64,000 nucleotides of DNA from Bacillus sp. OV322 (GTDB lineage Bacteria > Bacillota > Bacilli > Bacillales > DSM-1321). Below the pieces are notes generated by a model. The model was given only the letters and a program-made list of their open reading frames with translations. It made no database searches and was not told where the DNA came from. The position numbers and the translations under genes are program-made. This document shows positions 15,675 through 23,215 of the stretch, piece after piece; positions within the stretch are counted from its first letter, which is position 1, and every line of letters starts with the position of its first letter. The stretch covers positions 124,001 through 188,000 of the forward strand of contig NZ_FOMA01000007.1 in the NCBI RefSeq assembly GCF_900112495.1. The letters run 5' to 3'.

Positions 15675-15975
15675 TCAATGTACAACAGTTAAATTGGACT
15701 TCCAGTTGCCGGAGAAATCCCACGAAACTTTTTGCTTGCTCGGTAAAATTAGACGGAACCAAACTAACTGTATAAAAACAGCTACAATTACACCGATAAG
15801 AGTATCTCTCATTCTGTCCATAACCTAATGATTCTTTTGATGTTCAAATACAAAGACAAATAATATCGTAAGGGAGACTTGATGAAGGACAGTCTTATCA
15901 AATTTTAACCACTTTGTAATAAAACCTCCCAAAAGAATCAATAGCCCTAAGTTCCATCTTAGTAAAGGTGAATTT
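15675..15975 (-). pseudogene. Remnant of a FUSC/aromatic-acid-exporter-like membrane protein
   Basis: Read leftward, the frame gives LLRWNLGLLILLGGFITKW and ILFVFVFEHQKNH, a TAG stop at 15825-15827, then VMDRMRDTLIGVIVAVFIQL and FRLILPSKQ. This matches the transmembrane part of FUSC/ArAE exporters, where a dRxxDTLIGxxvA motif follows a helix pair. Both the N-terminal and the soluble C-terminal parts are missing, there is an internal stop and there is no start site. The family call rests on the short motif only. An aromatic-acid exporter would suit the neighbouring cluster. Confidence 0.5.
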
Positions 15976-16018
15976 TATGTATATTGAAGCATTTTTTAAA
16001 AATTAGATATTTGAACAA

Positions 16019-16177
16019 GTAAATCTCAACACAAAAGATTTGCAAGGCGAAACTACAAAGTTTCGTGTTATTATGAAACACTATGATGGTTGAGTATAAT
16101 ATAAGTATTTTTGGCAATTAAAAAATGCTGTTTATGGCAGTATGTTTTTCGAATGTAAAAAAGCCGGAAATATGTAA
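16019..16177 (+). other. Possible decayed coding fragment
   Basis: One frame reads VNLNTKDLQGETTKFRVIMK, HYDG, two stops within three codons, then YKYFWQLKNAVYGSMFFECK. The amino-acid composition looks protein-like, but I recognise no family and there is no start or ribosome binding site. It could also be chance. Confidence 0.2.
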
Positions 16178-16834
16178 GACCTTAGTTTAAGTACATCCCT
16201 TCACAAATTTTGTATTAAATAAGAAAAAAGCCCCCAAAGCATCTATCAACAAGCTAGTGAATTTTCTGCTCATTTACTTTTTTTATACCATTTATCTGTT
16301 TTAAATTCCTCTGGATTCGATTACTCAACTCATCGAATCCTAATTGTTCAAGGAATGAATTTTACATAAATTTGCATAGTTTAGCGCAACTGTGAGGCTT
16401 GTCATAAGCAGTCTGAGAGCTATCCCTCCCAGATGCCTTTTTTCTTTTGCGTAATATTTCGTACAAGCTTGGCTAACGTCCGTTTCACTTAATAACAACC
16501 GACAATAGGATATAACACGCTGTAGTTTGTCCATTACGGCAATTATATAAAAGCGGGACTACTATGCCAGAGTAAATGCGACACATGGGCCGCGAGGTTA
16601 TTGTGAGGGATTGTGAGGGATCGTGATGGTAGAGAGCATCGTGGGATAATGGAAGCCGTTGACCCACCACAGGGAGTATTTATTCGTACCGGGTTCAGGA
16701 GACGCTTTTTTCCCTTCATTTTTACAGCTTCCATTTTTTTCCTTAGAAGACTCATATTTTAGGAAAAATAGTTTCGGATAAAACAGTGGCATCGATTAAG
16801 TCGGATATATTCCGGCTTGTTTTTTTGTGAATTT
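16178..16834. other. Gene-poor stretch
   Basis: I see no credible gene here. Several overlapping minus-strand frames of 60-70 codons exist (16340-16792) but lack ribosome binding sites and recognisable motifs. The piece at 16590-16630 carries a tandem GTGAGGGATT/GTGAGGGATC duplication. Confidence 0.5.
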
Positions 16835-16879
16835 AAAAAGCCTATTAAAAGGGTTTTTCCCAATTAACAGGCTTTTTGC
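16835..16879 (-). terminator. Terminator behind the YjcZ-type gene
   Basis: AAAAAGCCTATTAA pairs with TTAACAGGCTTTTT around a loop, immediately after the small sporulation gene on the minus strand. Confidence 0.75.
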
Positions 16880-16881
16880 TA

Positions 16882-16989
16882 TTAATAGCCGCCCATGAAG
16901 CAAGAGCAACCGATGATGATTAACAAGATAAACAATACTACGATTAGAGCAAAACCGCTACCCATTCCTCCACCATATCCATCTGCCAT
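16882..16989 (-). CDS. YjcZ-family sporulation protein, 35 aa
   Basis: A short ORF encoding MADGYGGGMGSGFALIVVLF, continuing ILLIIIGCSCFMGGY. Gly/Tyr-rich head, one hydrophobic helix and a Cys/Gly/Tyr tail are the pattern of the YjcZ family of small sporulation proteins in Bacillus. A strong GGGGTGG site lies 5 bp before the ATG and a terminator follows the stop. It is below the usual size limit of gene finders. Confidence 0.88.
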   Translation of the reverse strand: MADGYGGGMGSGFALIVVLFILLIIIGCSCFMGGY

Positions 16990-17333
16990 ATTATCCACCC
17001 CTTTGCGAAAAATCTTGGTGTCACAATTTATCCTATGTACAAACAATCACGACGGACAGGGCTTTTAACAAGGTTTTTGTCCATTTTTGCAACTAAAAAA
17101 GCGCAGGTGTGAAATACCTCCCCAAGCCAAAATGAAGAATGGCTCTTTACATAGTTGCCTCTACTCGAAATTGAATTAGGCATTTAAAGTATATTAAACA
17201 ATCTTTTGGGTTCCTTAGTAAAACATTAAAAATTCATTAATATGATTAATTAATTTACATATCGTGCTATTTCATAACATTGTGTGGTTATGATATATAA
17301 AAGCAGGAATTCAGATTATAAGGTGGGAGTAGT
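16990..17333. other. Intergenic region, nothing recognised
   Basis: AT-rich spacer holding the YjcZ promoter side and the leader of the broken pssA. No further hairpin, repeat or coding frame stands out. Confidence 0.5.
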
Positions 17334-17823
17334 TTGATTAAAAAGATAGTAAAGGCCGTACCTAATTTATTTACGATTGGGAATTTATTGTGCGGTGTTC
17401 TTGCAATTACATGTAATATGAGTGGATTTTTAGAGGTATCCGCCGTTTTAATATTCTTTTCAGGTTTTCGATCTTTTAGATGGAAGGGTTGCGAGAAAAT
17501 TAAAAGTGAACAGTGAATTTGGTATTCAATTGGATTCCTTAGCTGACATAGTGAGCTTCGGTGTTGCCCCTGCTCTTTTATTTCATTCAATATCAGCAAC
17601 GTCCATTTTAACTTCCTTAGCTTTTATTCTATTCCCAACGATGGGGGCATTAAGACTGGCTAAGTTCAATATTAAACCCACCATTGGGTATTTTAGCGGA
17701 TTACCTATTCCAGCGGCTGGATTATCTTTAGCGGGTATGGGATTTTTTTTATATAGCAATGCGTATATTACCCTAATACTCGCTCTCCTAATGGTAAGTC
17801 CAATTAGGGTAAAAAAAATTTAA
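17334..17823 (+). pseudogene. pssA: Phosphatidylserine synthase (CDP-alcohol phosphatidyltransferase), frameshifted
   Basis: A TTG start at 17334 with a GGTGGGAG site encodes PNLFTIGNLLCGVLAI and a first helix. At about 17462-17475 the frame shifts: the +1 frame then continues FDLLDGRVARKLKVNSEFG, part of the CDP-alcohol motif D-G-x2-A-R-x8-G-x3-D-x3-D, into QLDSLADIVSFGVAPALLF. The second part runs on to FNIKPTIGYFSGLPIPAAG and ends early in MVSPIRVKKI. Neither half alone contains the full active site, so the gene is inactive unless the frameshift is a sequencing error or is bypassed. Confidence 0.8.
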
Positions 17824-17838
17824 TTGATGTTCCTGTGT

Positions 17839-17876
17839 AAAAAGCTATTAGCCATTCAATTTGGATAGCTTTTTTT
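17839..17876 (+). terminator. Terminator after the broken pssA
   Basis: AAAAAGCTAT pairs with ATAGCTTTTT and a T-run follows. The T-run merges into the repeat copy that begins here. Confidence 0.65.
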
Positions 17877-18080
17877 CATATGGAACAAGGGGTTGATTTC
17901 CGCTCCAGGATGCTCGCTTTCCGTGGGGCGGGCGGTGAGCCTCCTCAGCTGCGCTTGCGGGGTCTCACCTTCCCGCTAATCCCACAGGAGTCTCGCACCT
18001 TACACTCCAATCAACCCGGTTTAACAACGGGATCGCTTCACAGAACATATTTAAAAACAACAATCTTTAAGAAAAGAGCC
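17877..18080 (+). mobile_element. MITE-like element, copy B (left end truncated)
   Basis: Begins inside the element at CATATGGAACAAGGGGTTG, continues through the GC-rich core (CCGCTCCAGGATGCTCGC, GGGGCGGGCGGTGAGCC) and ends in an intact right terminal repeat CTTTAAGAAAAGAGCC. The first roughly 24 bp of the left end are missing. It follows the T-tract of a terminator. Confidence 0.8.
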
Positions 18081-18174
18081 TTTCGTAAAGATTGTGACTT
18101 TTAAAAATAACCTGGAAAACCCACCTTATATAGTATAATTATTACAACTATTCAAATTAAAGGATGATGATATT

Positions 18175-18555
18175 GTGGGTGCGAATTTAAAGGAACATTT
18201 AAGGGAATTAGAGGAAAGCCACACAAGACTAGAAGTACGTAAAAGTCGTGAAAAACTAGATGAAATACTTGCAGACGAGTTCTTTGAAATTGGTAGTTCT
18301 GGGTATATGTTTGATAAAAAAGAATGCCTTGAAACTGGAGTTGTGTTGACTGAAATGTCACTGCATAACTATGAAATTTATCCGTTAGCACCAGATGTAG
18401 TTTTATCTACTTATTTTATTGTAGATAAAACTAGAAATCGTAACACGTTTCGCAGTTCTATATGGAAACTTATTGATGGCAGATGGCAATTATATTTTCA
18501 TCAAGGCACTATATCACCATTGCAATTAAATGAAGTTCTTAAAGAAACCAAATAA
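18175..18555 (+). CDS. SnoaL-like / DUF4440-type protein
   Basis: A 126-aa soluble protein with the cone-shaped NTF2-like pattern: N-terminal helices (LKEHLRELEESHTRLEVRKS), LDEILADEFFEIGSSGYMFD, then alternating strands ending SSIWKLIDGRWQLYFHQGT. The last block is the typical DUF4440 ending. Such proteins are catalytic or ligand-binding domains with many roles, so none is assigned. GTG start at 18175 with AAAGGATG upstream; a terminator follows. Confidence 0.75.
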   Translation: MGANLKEHLRELEESHTRLEVRKSREKLDEILADEFFEIGSSGYMFDKKECLETGVVLTEMSLHNYEIYPLAPDVVLSTYFIVDKTRNRNTFRSSIWKLIDGRWQLYFHQGTISPLQLNEVLKETK

Positions 18556-18598
18556 ATTGTGCATTGTGCTAACAAAAATTTAAAATAGTAAATGGAAG

Positions 18599-18630
18599 AC
18601 AGCCGTTTCTCAATGGAATGGCTGTTTTTA
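18599..18630 (+). terminator. Terminator after the SnoaL-like gene
   Basis: ACAGCC pairs with GGCTGT, extended by AT pairs, followed by TTTTTA. Confidence 0.7.
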
Positions 18631-18797
18631 TACCTCACGCAGAAACTTAACTGTAATTCTATTTGAGTTTTGGCAAGCACTGAGCAACATCTGGTTCCTC
18701 GAAACAATTGAATTGGAAGCTACAAAAGCAAATCTGAAGGAGATGCTTATTTACGCCTGCCTTTTCCCAGTGGCAGAAACATATGATAGTCTTAGAA
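18631..18797. other. Short intergenic piece, possible gene debris
   Basis: A plus-strand frame reads ELEATKANLKEMLIYACLFP without a start codon or ribosome binding site. It may be a remnant, but no family is recognised. Confidence 0.2.
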
Positions 18798-18832
18798 AAT
18801 GTGAATTTATTATTGCATAATAAATTCACATT
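18798..18832. repeat. Perfect 16-bp inverted repeat hairpin
   Basis: AATGTGAATTTATTAT and its exact complement flank a 3-nt loop (TGC). No T-tract follows on either strand, so it is a cruciform/hairpin of unknown role placed just beyond the transporter terminator. Confidence 0.7.
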
Positions 18833-18842
18833 AGCATTGCAA

Positions 18843-18878
18843 ATAATTCCTTATAAAAAAACTTTTATAAGGAATTAT
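18843..18878 (-). terminator. Terminator of the DMT transporter gene
   Basis: ATAATTCCTTATAAAA and TTTTATAAGGAATTAT form a 16-bp stem around a 4-nt loop, next to the stop of the minus-strand transporter. Confidence 0.75.
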
Positions 18879-18886
18879 CAATAGCA

Positions 18887-19741
18887 CTATAAGCTTGCCA
18901 AAACCGCACCCGCAATCGTGATAATTCCACCCAATAACGACATTAAAGAAATTTGTTCATGTAATAAGATAACACCAAATATAACCGTCCAAACAGGAAG
19001 TAAGTTGATGAATGGTGCTGCTTTTCCTGCTCCAACAATTTTCACTCCAGTGTTCCAGGCGAAATATGCCCCGACTGATGCAAAGGTGCTGACATATAGT
19101 ACTGCAAGCCATGCGTTCGTTGACATGTGAATCATGCTTGGTTGTACTGTCCCTATGCAACTGATGGCACTTAGTATTGTTCCATAAAAAGATGCCCCTG
19201 CCGTCATTGTGAGAGGATCCATCTGTTTCCCATATTGTTTACCAAGTACGGTATATAATCCCCAAGCCAAGCAAGATAGGACAATTTCCATGTCACCAAT
19301 GAGGGAACCCTCGGAAGAAGCTTGGTTTTTCCCCAGTAACAATGTAACAACACCAATGATCGAAACCGCAGTACCTATCCAAGCCTTTAGTTTGATGTGT
19401 TCTTTAAGAATGAATGGAGTAAATATTAAAATGGCAACTGGAATACCTGCTGAAATCATCCCAGCTTGAGAAGCACTAATGGACCTTAATCCTAAGTAGT
19501 TCAACGTTGAAAATGCAAATACACCAAAGAAGCCAAGGATCAGGAATTCCTTCCATTTCGAGAATAAAGGCAACCTCTTTTTAGAAATTGTCATAATTCC
19601 TATAAGAATGATTGTTGAAATTGCCCACCGAACTGTGTTAAGTAAGGTTGATGGTAATGCATGTGCCAAAAATCTCCCACAAATGTAATTGCCTCCCCAT
19701 AAAAGAGTGGCTACAATCAATAGCAAAATCCCACGTTTCAC
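18887..19741 (-). CDS. EamA/DMT-family transporter
   Basis: The 284-aa membrane protein has about ten helices arranged as two EamA repeats: LLLIVATLLWGGNYICGRFL at the N-terminus and VLSCLAWGLYTVLGKQYGKQ near residue 153. The family exports amino acids, metabolites or drugs; the substrate is unknown. It diverges from a decayed IclR-type regulator gene, so it may have lost its dedicated regulator. Confidence 0.9.
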   Translation of the reverse strand: MKRGILLLIVATLLWGGNYICGRFLAHALPSTLLNTVRWAISTIILIGIMTISKKRLPLFSKWKEFLILGFFGVFAFSTLNYLGLRSISASQAGMISAGIPVAILIFTPFILKEHIKLKAWIGTAVSIIGVVTLLLGKNQASSEGSLIGDMEIVLSCLAWGLYTVLGKQYGKQMDPLTMTAGASFYGTILSAISCIGTVQPSMIHMSTNAWLAVLYVSTFASVGAYFAWNTGVKIVGAGKAAPFINLLPVWTVIFGVILLHEQISLMSLLGGIITIAGAVLASL

Positions 19742-19939
19742 GTTTTCCCAACCTTTCTATTAATCTTGTATATACAAGAAGCAAACTATTTACTATATTT
19801 TCACTTGTGCTTTTTCAATAAGTTTTTCTGTACTTATTGCTTCTTCCATACTTTATTTTGTATCAATAATGGACACATGTGTATTAATATTGAAATAAAT
19901 TTATATTGTTACTTATTTTTTGTCAAGGGAGAATAGATT

Positions 19940-20245
19940 ATGAGTAATCAAGAGGGAGTTCACAGCGTTGTTCATGCTATTCAGCTCCAAAATGGTGAGG
20001 GCATCACTGCGAGTCAGCCTAGCTAAAGTATTGGCGTTCCAAAGGCAACGGTTTATCAGATTTTAATAACTTTTGTACTCCATGGCATTTTGATACAAGA
20101 CTTAGACAAGAAATTTCGTCTTACTCTCTGATTATTAGAAATTGGAAACGCAGCTTTGACGATGCCATCATTACAACAAATGGTGGAACCTTTTTAGTGA
20201 AACTGGTTGAAGAGACTGAGGAGACTGCACATTTTTCTATCAGAC
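19940..20245 (+). pseudogene. Decayed IclR-family transcriptional regulator
   Basis: ATG at 19940 opens MSNQEGVHSVVHAIQLQNGE, then GITASQPS, a stop, SIGVPKATVYQILITFV (the winged-helix recognition part of IclR proteins), LIQDLDKKFRLTL, another stop, and LLEIGNAALTMPSLQQMVEP. Further stops and a frameshift follow before LVEETEETAHFSI. The order fits an IclR N-terminal half; the effector domain is nearly all gone. It diverges from the DMT transporter, a usual regulator-transporter layout. Confidence 0.75.
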
Positions 20246-20247
20246 GA

Positions 20248-20280
20248 AACAGCTTGGTAATTTGACCGAGCTGTTTTTTA
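20248..20280 (+). terminator. Terminator after the IclR pseudogene
   Basis: AACAGCTTGGT pairs with ACCGAGCTGTT and is followed by TTTTT. A surviving terminator behind a dead gene. Confidence 0.7.
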
Positions 20281-20355
20281 ATTCCAAATTAAAAAATCAA
20301 CGCGATTCTTTAACAGAGACTTTTGTTAAGAAGGAAAAGTAAGGAGATACTTTAA

Positions 20356-20559
20356 TTAAAGACATTTCTTTATTTTTTGATAAAGCCCAATCAATGAGAG
20401 AAGCAATCCTGCCATAACGATAACAGTCAAAATGAAAAATTCGTTATGCCACAATAATATCCGTGAGATATTCAGAATGCAGCTCACAGATAATAACGAA
20501 AAAGAAGCACGGTATACCGGTGATTGCCGCTCATTTTTTAGAATTGCCTCAGCACCCAA
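20356..20559 (-). CDS. Possible small membrane protein
   Basis: A 67-aa frame with a polar head (MGAEAILKNERQSPVYRASF) and two hydrophobic helices ending KIKKCL. There is no convincing ribosome binding site before the first ATG and no family is recognised. It lies in a zone rich in pseudogenes, so it may be a fragment of a longer lost gene. The rest of 20281-20753 shows nothing else. Confidence 0.3.
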   Translation of the reverse strand: MGAEAILKNERQSPVYRASFSLLSVSCILNISRILLWHNEFFILTVIVMAGLLLSLIGLYQKIKKCL

Positions 20560-20753
20560 ATTCCCGCCAAAACTTAGATTAGGTCCTAAATGGAAAAAAC
20601 ATAGCTCGCTGGAGTAAAAAGCACTTTAATGCGTTTTGATAATTCTCCCGTTGTATTCCCGTTAATCGGAATTGCATTAGCCAAATAATTGACGAATATA
20701 CGAGCAAATATAAAACAAGATAAATCCAGGCTTTAAGCAAGCATACATTCATG

Positions 20754-21056
20754 GACATTGCACCCTTTTCTATTTACTAAGGGTAGATATCCGTTGCGAC
20801 AATAACCAATATTGCCAATGTGCTCAAAAACTATATTTGGAAGAGTTTCGGTCTCTCTGATTTAATATGGACCGTTATCCTGCTTCTCGCTGCTTCTGCC
20901 CTGGGTGTCATTTTCCAGTTTGAAAATGATGATTGGCTTTATCCGCTTGTTTTTGTCTGGGCGTTCATTGGAGTTAGGGTTAAAAATGCAGAGGGTTCCC
21001 TCAATCCCAATTGGAAAATTAAATCATGTTTTTCAGGCTCTATGACGGGTACCTGA
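20754..21056 (+). pseudogene. C-terminal remnant of a TspO/MBR-like tryptophan-rich membrane protein
   Basis: One frame reads DIAPFSIY, stop, G, stop, ISVATITNIANVLKNYIWKS, FGLSDLIWTVILLLAASALG and WLYPLVFVWAFIGVRVKN. Replacing the two stops by Leu (TTA to TAA) and Trp (TGG to TAG) restores PFSIYLGWISVATI, a hallmark of bacterial tryptophan-rich sensory (TspO-like) proteins, and the C-terminal helices also fit. The N-terminal half is gone. An ORF of 78 codons from 20820 lacks a proper start. Confidence 0.7.
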
Positions 21057-21120
21057 ATAGTGGACCTCCTGCTCACACACAAAATCACACAAACATTTTA
21101 GATGAAGGGGGTTTTTTTCC

Positions 21121-21660
21121 ATGCTGGGAATGTATGATATCATTAAATTTTTAGTTTCCTTCTTCTTGATTTTTCCCATTGTCACATTGATTCATTTAAT
21201 GGGGCACCTCTTTTTTGTTACCATTTTTGGCGGCAGTAAAAAGAGATTGATCATCGGAAGCGGAAATCTATTATTTTCTTTTGGAAAAGTTGAAATCCGG
21301 AAATATTATTTTTGGAACGGGGCTTGTAAATTCCATCAATTGAAATTTGATAACAGGTTCACAAACACACTGATTTATTTGGGAGGATCCATTTTCAATT
21401 TTGCAGGCATGTATACTGTCAGCAGTCTGAAATACGCTCATATTATTGATTCATCTGTTATTATGGATCAATTTATTTATTTTTCTTTCTATGTACTATT
21501 TTTTTCGCTTTTTCCTATGTACTTTAATGATGGGAGTCCCAGTGACGGAAAAGCCGCTATCCTGGCACTGAAAAAAAAGCATGATGATAAGTACACAGGT
21601 GACATTCTTATTACCCAGATTGAAGATTTGAAGAAAGACGACGATTCGCAAGAACGATAA
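21121..21660 (+). CDS. Uncharacterised membrane protein resembling an M50 protease without its catalytic Glu
   Basis: A 179-aa protein with four or more hydrophobic segments and a charged C-terminal tail. The first helix carries H25-L-M-G-H29 where site-2 proteases have HExGH, and a later FNDGSPSDGKAA resembles the N-P-x-P-x-D-G motif of M50 proteases in place and spacing. The Glu is replaced, so proteolysis is unlikely. ATG at 21121 follows GATGAAGGGGG. This is my reading of a weak motif; otherwise it is a hypothetical membrane protein. Confidence 0.75.
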   Translation: MLGMYDIIKFLVSFFLIFPIVTLIHLMGHLFFVTIFGGSKKRLIIGSGNLLFSFGKVEIRKYYFWNGACKFHQLKFDNRFTNTLIYLGGSIFNFAGMYTVSSLKYAHIIDSSVIMDQFIYFSFYVLFFSLFPMYFNDGSPSDGKAAILALKKKHDDKYTGDILITQIEDLKKDDDSQER

Positions 21661-21689
21661 GAGCTTAATCTTATCATTCTTGCTTTTTT
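21650..21689 (+). terminator. Terminator after 21121-21660
   Basis: AAGAACGATAAGA pairs with TCTTATCATTCTT around a 6-nt loop, with a T-run behind. Confidence 0.8.
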
Positions 21690-21721
21690 ATTTGGTTTTG
21701 CTCTTTCAATACTTTATTCAC

Positions 21722-22918
21722 TTAAATTTTTTCATGAAGGGCATTCAGCGCCTGGTTTATGTCTTCCCAGATATCATGGCAATTCTCAAGTCCCGCTGAT
21801 AATCTCAGCATCTGATCAGTAATGCCCATTATAATCCTGGATTCTTCCGGGACAACAGCATGTGTCATTGTGGCAGGGTGCTGTATCAAGCTCTCTGCGT
21901 CTCCCAGACTGACTGCAATCTTCACCATGTTAAGCTCATTCATGAACCTTTGGGCATCCTCTTTGGTGCCCTTGATTTCAAAGGTAACCAAGCCGCCCCC
22001 CTGCTTCATTTGGCGTTTTGCGGCAGAAAAGCCTGGAAGGGTATCATCTAAAGGATAGTAAATTCCCTTTACCATCGGATGATTTTGCAGTTCCCTAAAA
22101 ATGTGAAGAGCATTCGCTGAGTGGCGATCCATTCTTACTGGCAGGGTTTTAATGCCTCTCAGCAAAAGCCAGGCATCAAAGGGGGATAAGATGCCGCCAA
22201 TATCTTTTTGTGCAGATCTGGCAACCCGGCTGATGTATTCCCTGCTTCCTGCCACAAGTCCAGCGACAACATCTCCATGGCCGCAAATGTATTTGGTCGC
22301 GCTATGAAGAACGATATCACACCCCCATTCAATTGGCCTTTGAATATATGGGGTAGAAAAGGTATTATCGACTACAACAGGTATTCCGTATTCCTTCGCC
22401 ACCCTTGAAATCATCTGCAAGTCCAATACCTTCATTGTTGGATTAATGGGTGTTTCAACATAAATACATACCGTTTCTGGAAGGATAAGATTTTTTAATT
22501 GCTCTTCTGTTTCCATTTCGCAAAAATCATGGCTGATGCTATATTTCTCCTTTAAAAGATTCAATAATCCGAAGGTACAGCCATATAGGCCCTGGGAACA
22601 AATAATGTGGTCATTGGCCTTGGTCAAATCAATTAAGACAGCAGAAACTGCTGCCATGCCTGAACTGAATGCAAGTGCCGCCTCAGCCCCTTCAAGGACT
22701 GCAATTCTTTCTTCAAGAGCCCTTACTGTGGGGTTGCCAAGACGGGAGTAAATATAGCCTTCCTCCGTACCTGCAAATCTCCTCTCTCCCTGCTCTGCCG
22801 TTTCAAATGTGAAGGTTGATGTCTGGAAGATTGGTATGGCAAGGCTCCCAAGGTGAGCCTTTGAATCATACCCTTCATGAATCACAGCTGTTTCAATATG
22901 CTTATACTTGCTCTCCAT
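21722..22918 (-). CDS. Methionine gamma-lyase (Cys/Met metabolism PLP enzyme)
   Basis: A 398-aa PLP enzyme of the cystathionine gamma-synthase/lyase family. The Schiff-base lysine lies in LHSATKYICGHGDVVAG, and YSRLGNPTVRALEERIAVLE and VVDNTFSTPYIQRP are conserved. The segment LYGCTFGLL carries the Cys typical of L-methionine gamma-lyases (other family members usually have another residue), so methanethiol-releasing methionine breakdown is favoured over cystathionine chemistry. Monocistronic on the minus strand; a cre-like site lies 55-68 bp upstream. No S-box or T-box leader is visible, consistent with a catabolic rather than biosynthetic gene. Confidence 0.85.
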   Translation of the reverse strand: MESKYKHIETAVIHEGYDSKAHLGSLAIPIFQTSTFTFETAEQGERRFAGTEEGYIYSRLGNPTVRALEERIAVLEGAEAALAFSSGMAAVSAVLIDLTKANDHIICSQGLYGCTFGLLNLLKEKYSISHDFCEMETEEQLKNLILPETVCIYVETPINPTMKVLDLQMISRVAKEYGIPVVVDNTFSTPYIQRPIEWGCDIVLHSATKYICGHGDVVAGLVAGSREYISRVARSAQKDIGGILSPFDAWLLLRGIKTLPVRMDRHSANALHIFRELQNHPMVKGIYYPLDDTLPGFSAAKRQMKQGGGLVTFEIKGTKEDAQRFMNELNMVKIAVSLGDAESLIQHPATMTHAVVPEESRIIMGITDQMLRLSAGLENCHDIWEDINQALNALHEKI

Positions 22919-22972
22919 ATTTCCCCTCCTTGTTCTCTGTATGCTTCTATCTTATGTTAAATGAAATTAATT

Positions 22973-22986
22973 TGGAAGCGTTTTCA
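22973..22986 (-). promoter_or_regulatory. cre-like CcpA site upstream of methionine gamma-lyase
   Basis: TGAAAACGCTTCCA on the minus strand departs at one position from the relaxed cre consensus TGWNANCGNTNWCA. It is placed about 55 bp before the start, where carbon catabolite control could act. Confidence 0.45.
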
Positions 22987-23021
22987 TTTCTGACTTAATT
23001 ACACGGATTTATATTTTTGGC

Positions 23022-23075
23022 TCTGTTAAACTTGCCTGTGGATTTCCTCTCCAGACGCTAAACTCCCTTGATCAG
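23022..23075 (+). repeat. Second fragment of the other dispersed repeat family
   Basis: GGCTCTGTTAAACTTGCCTG followed by TGGATTTCC matches the fragment at 5071 over about 27 bp. The rest is degenerate. Confidence 0.35.
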
Positions 23076-23215
23076 CCAATTAGTCAGCATATTTTACCTA
23101 CTGTTGCTGAATTTCAATTCCCCATGCAGATGTATGCAGTACTGTACAATAAACCTTAGAAAACCACCCGATATATAGTAAAATGTTCTCATATAATCCG
23201 CCTAGGAGGAAAAAT

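Noticed and set aside
16340-16792. Cluster of overlapping minus-strand ORFs
   Set aside because: Several frames at once, no ribosome binding site, no recognisable family. Not accepted as a transposase or gene.
17880-18104. ORF through MITE copy B
   Set aside because: Translation of repeat DNA; the same residues appear in other copies regardless of context.
22919-23215. S-box or T-box leader before methionine gamma-lyase
   Set aside because: No SAM aptamer blocks or T-box sequence found; the region is mostly spacer and a repeat fragment.
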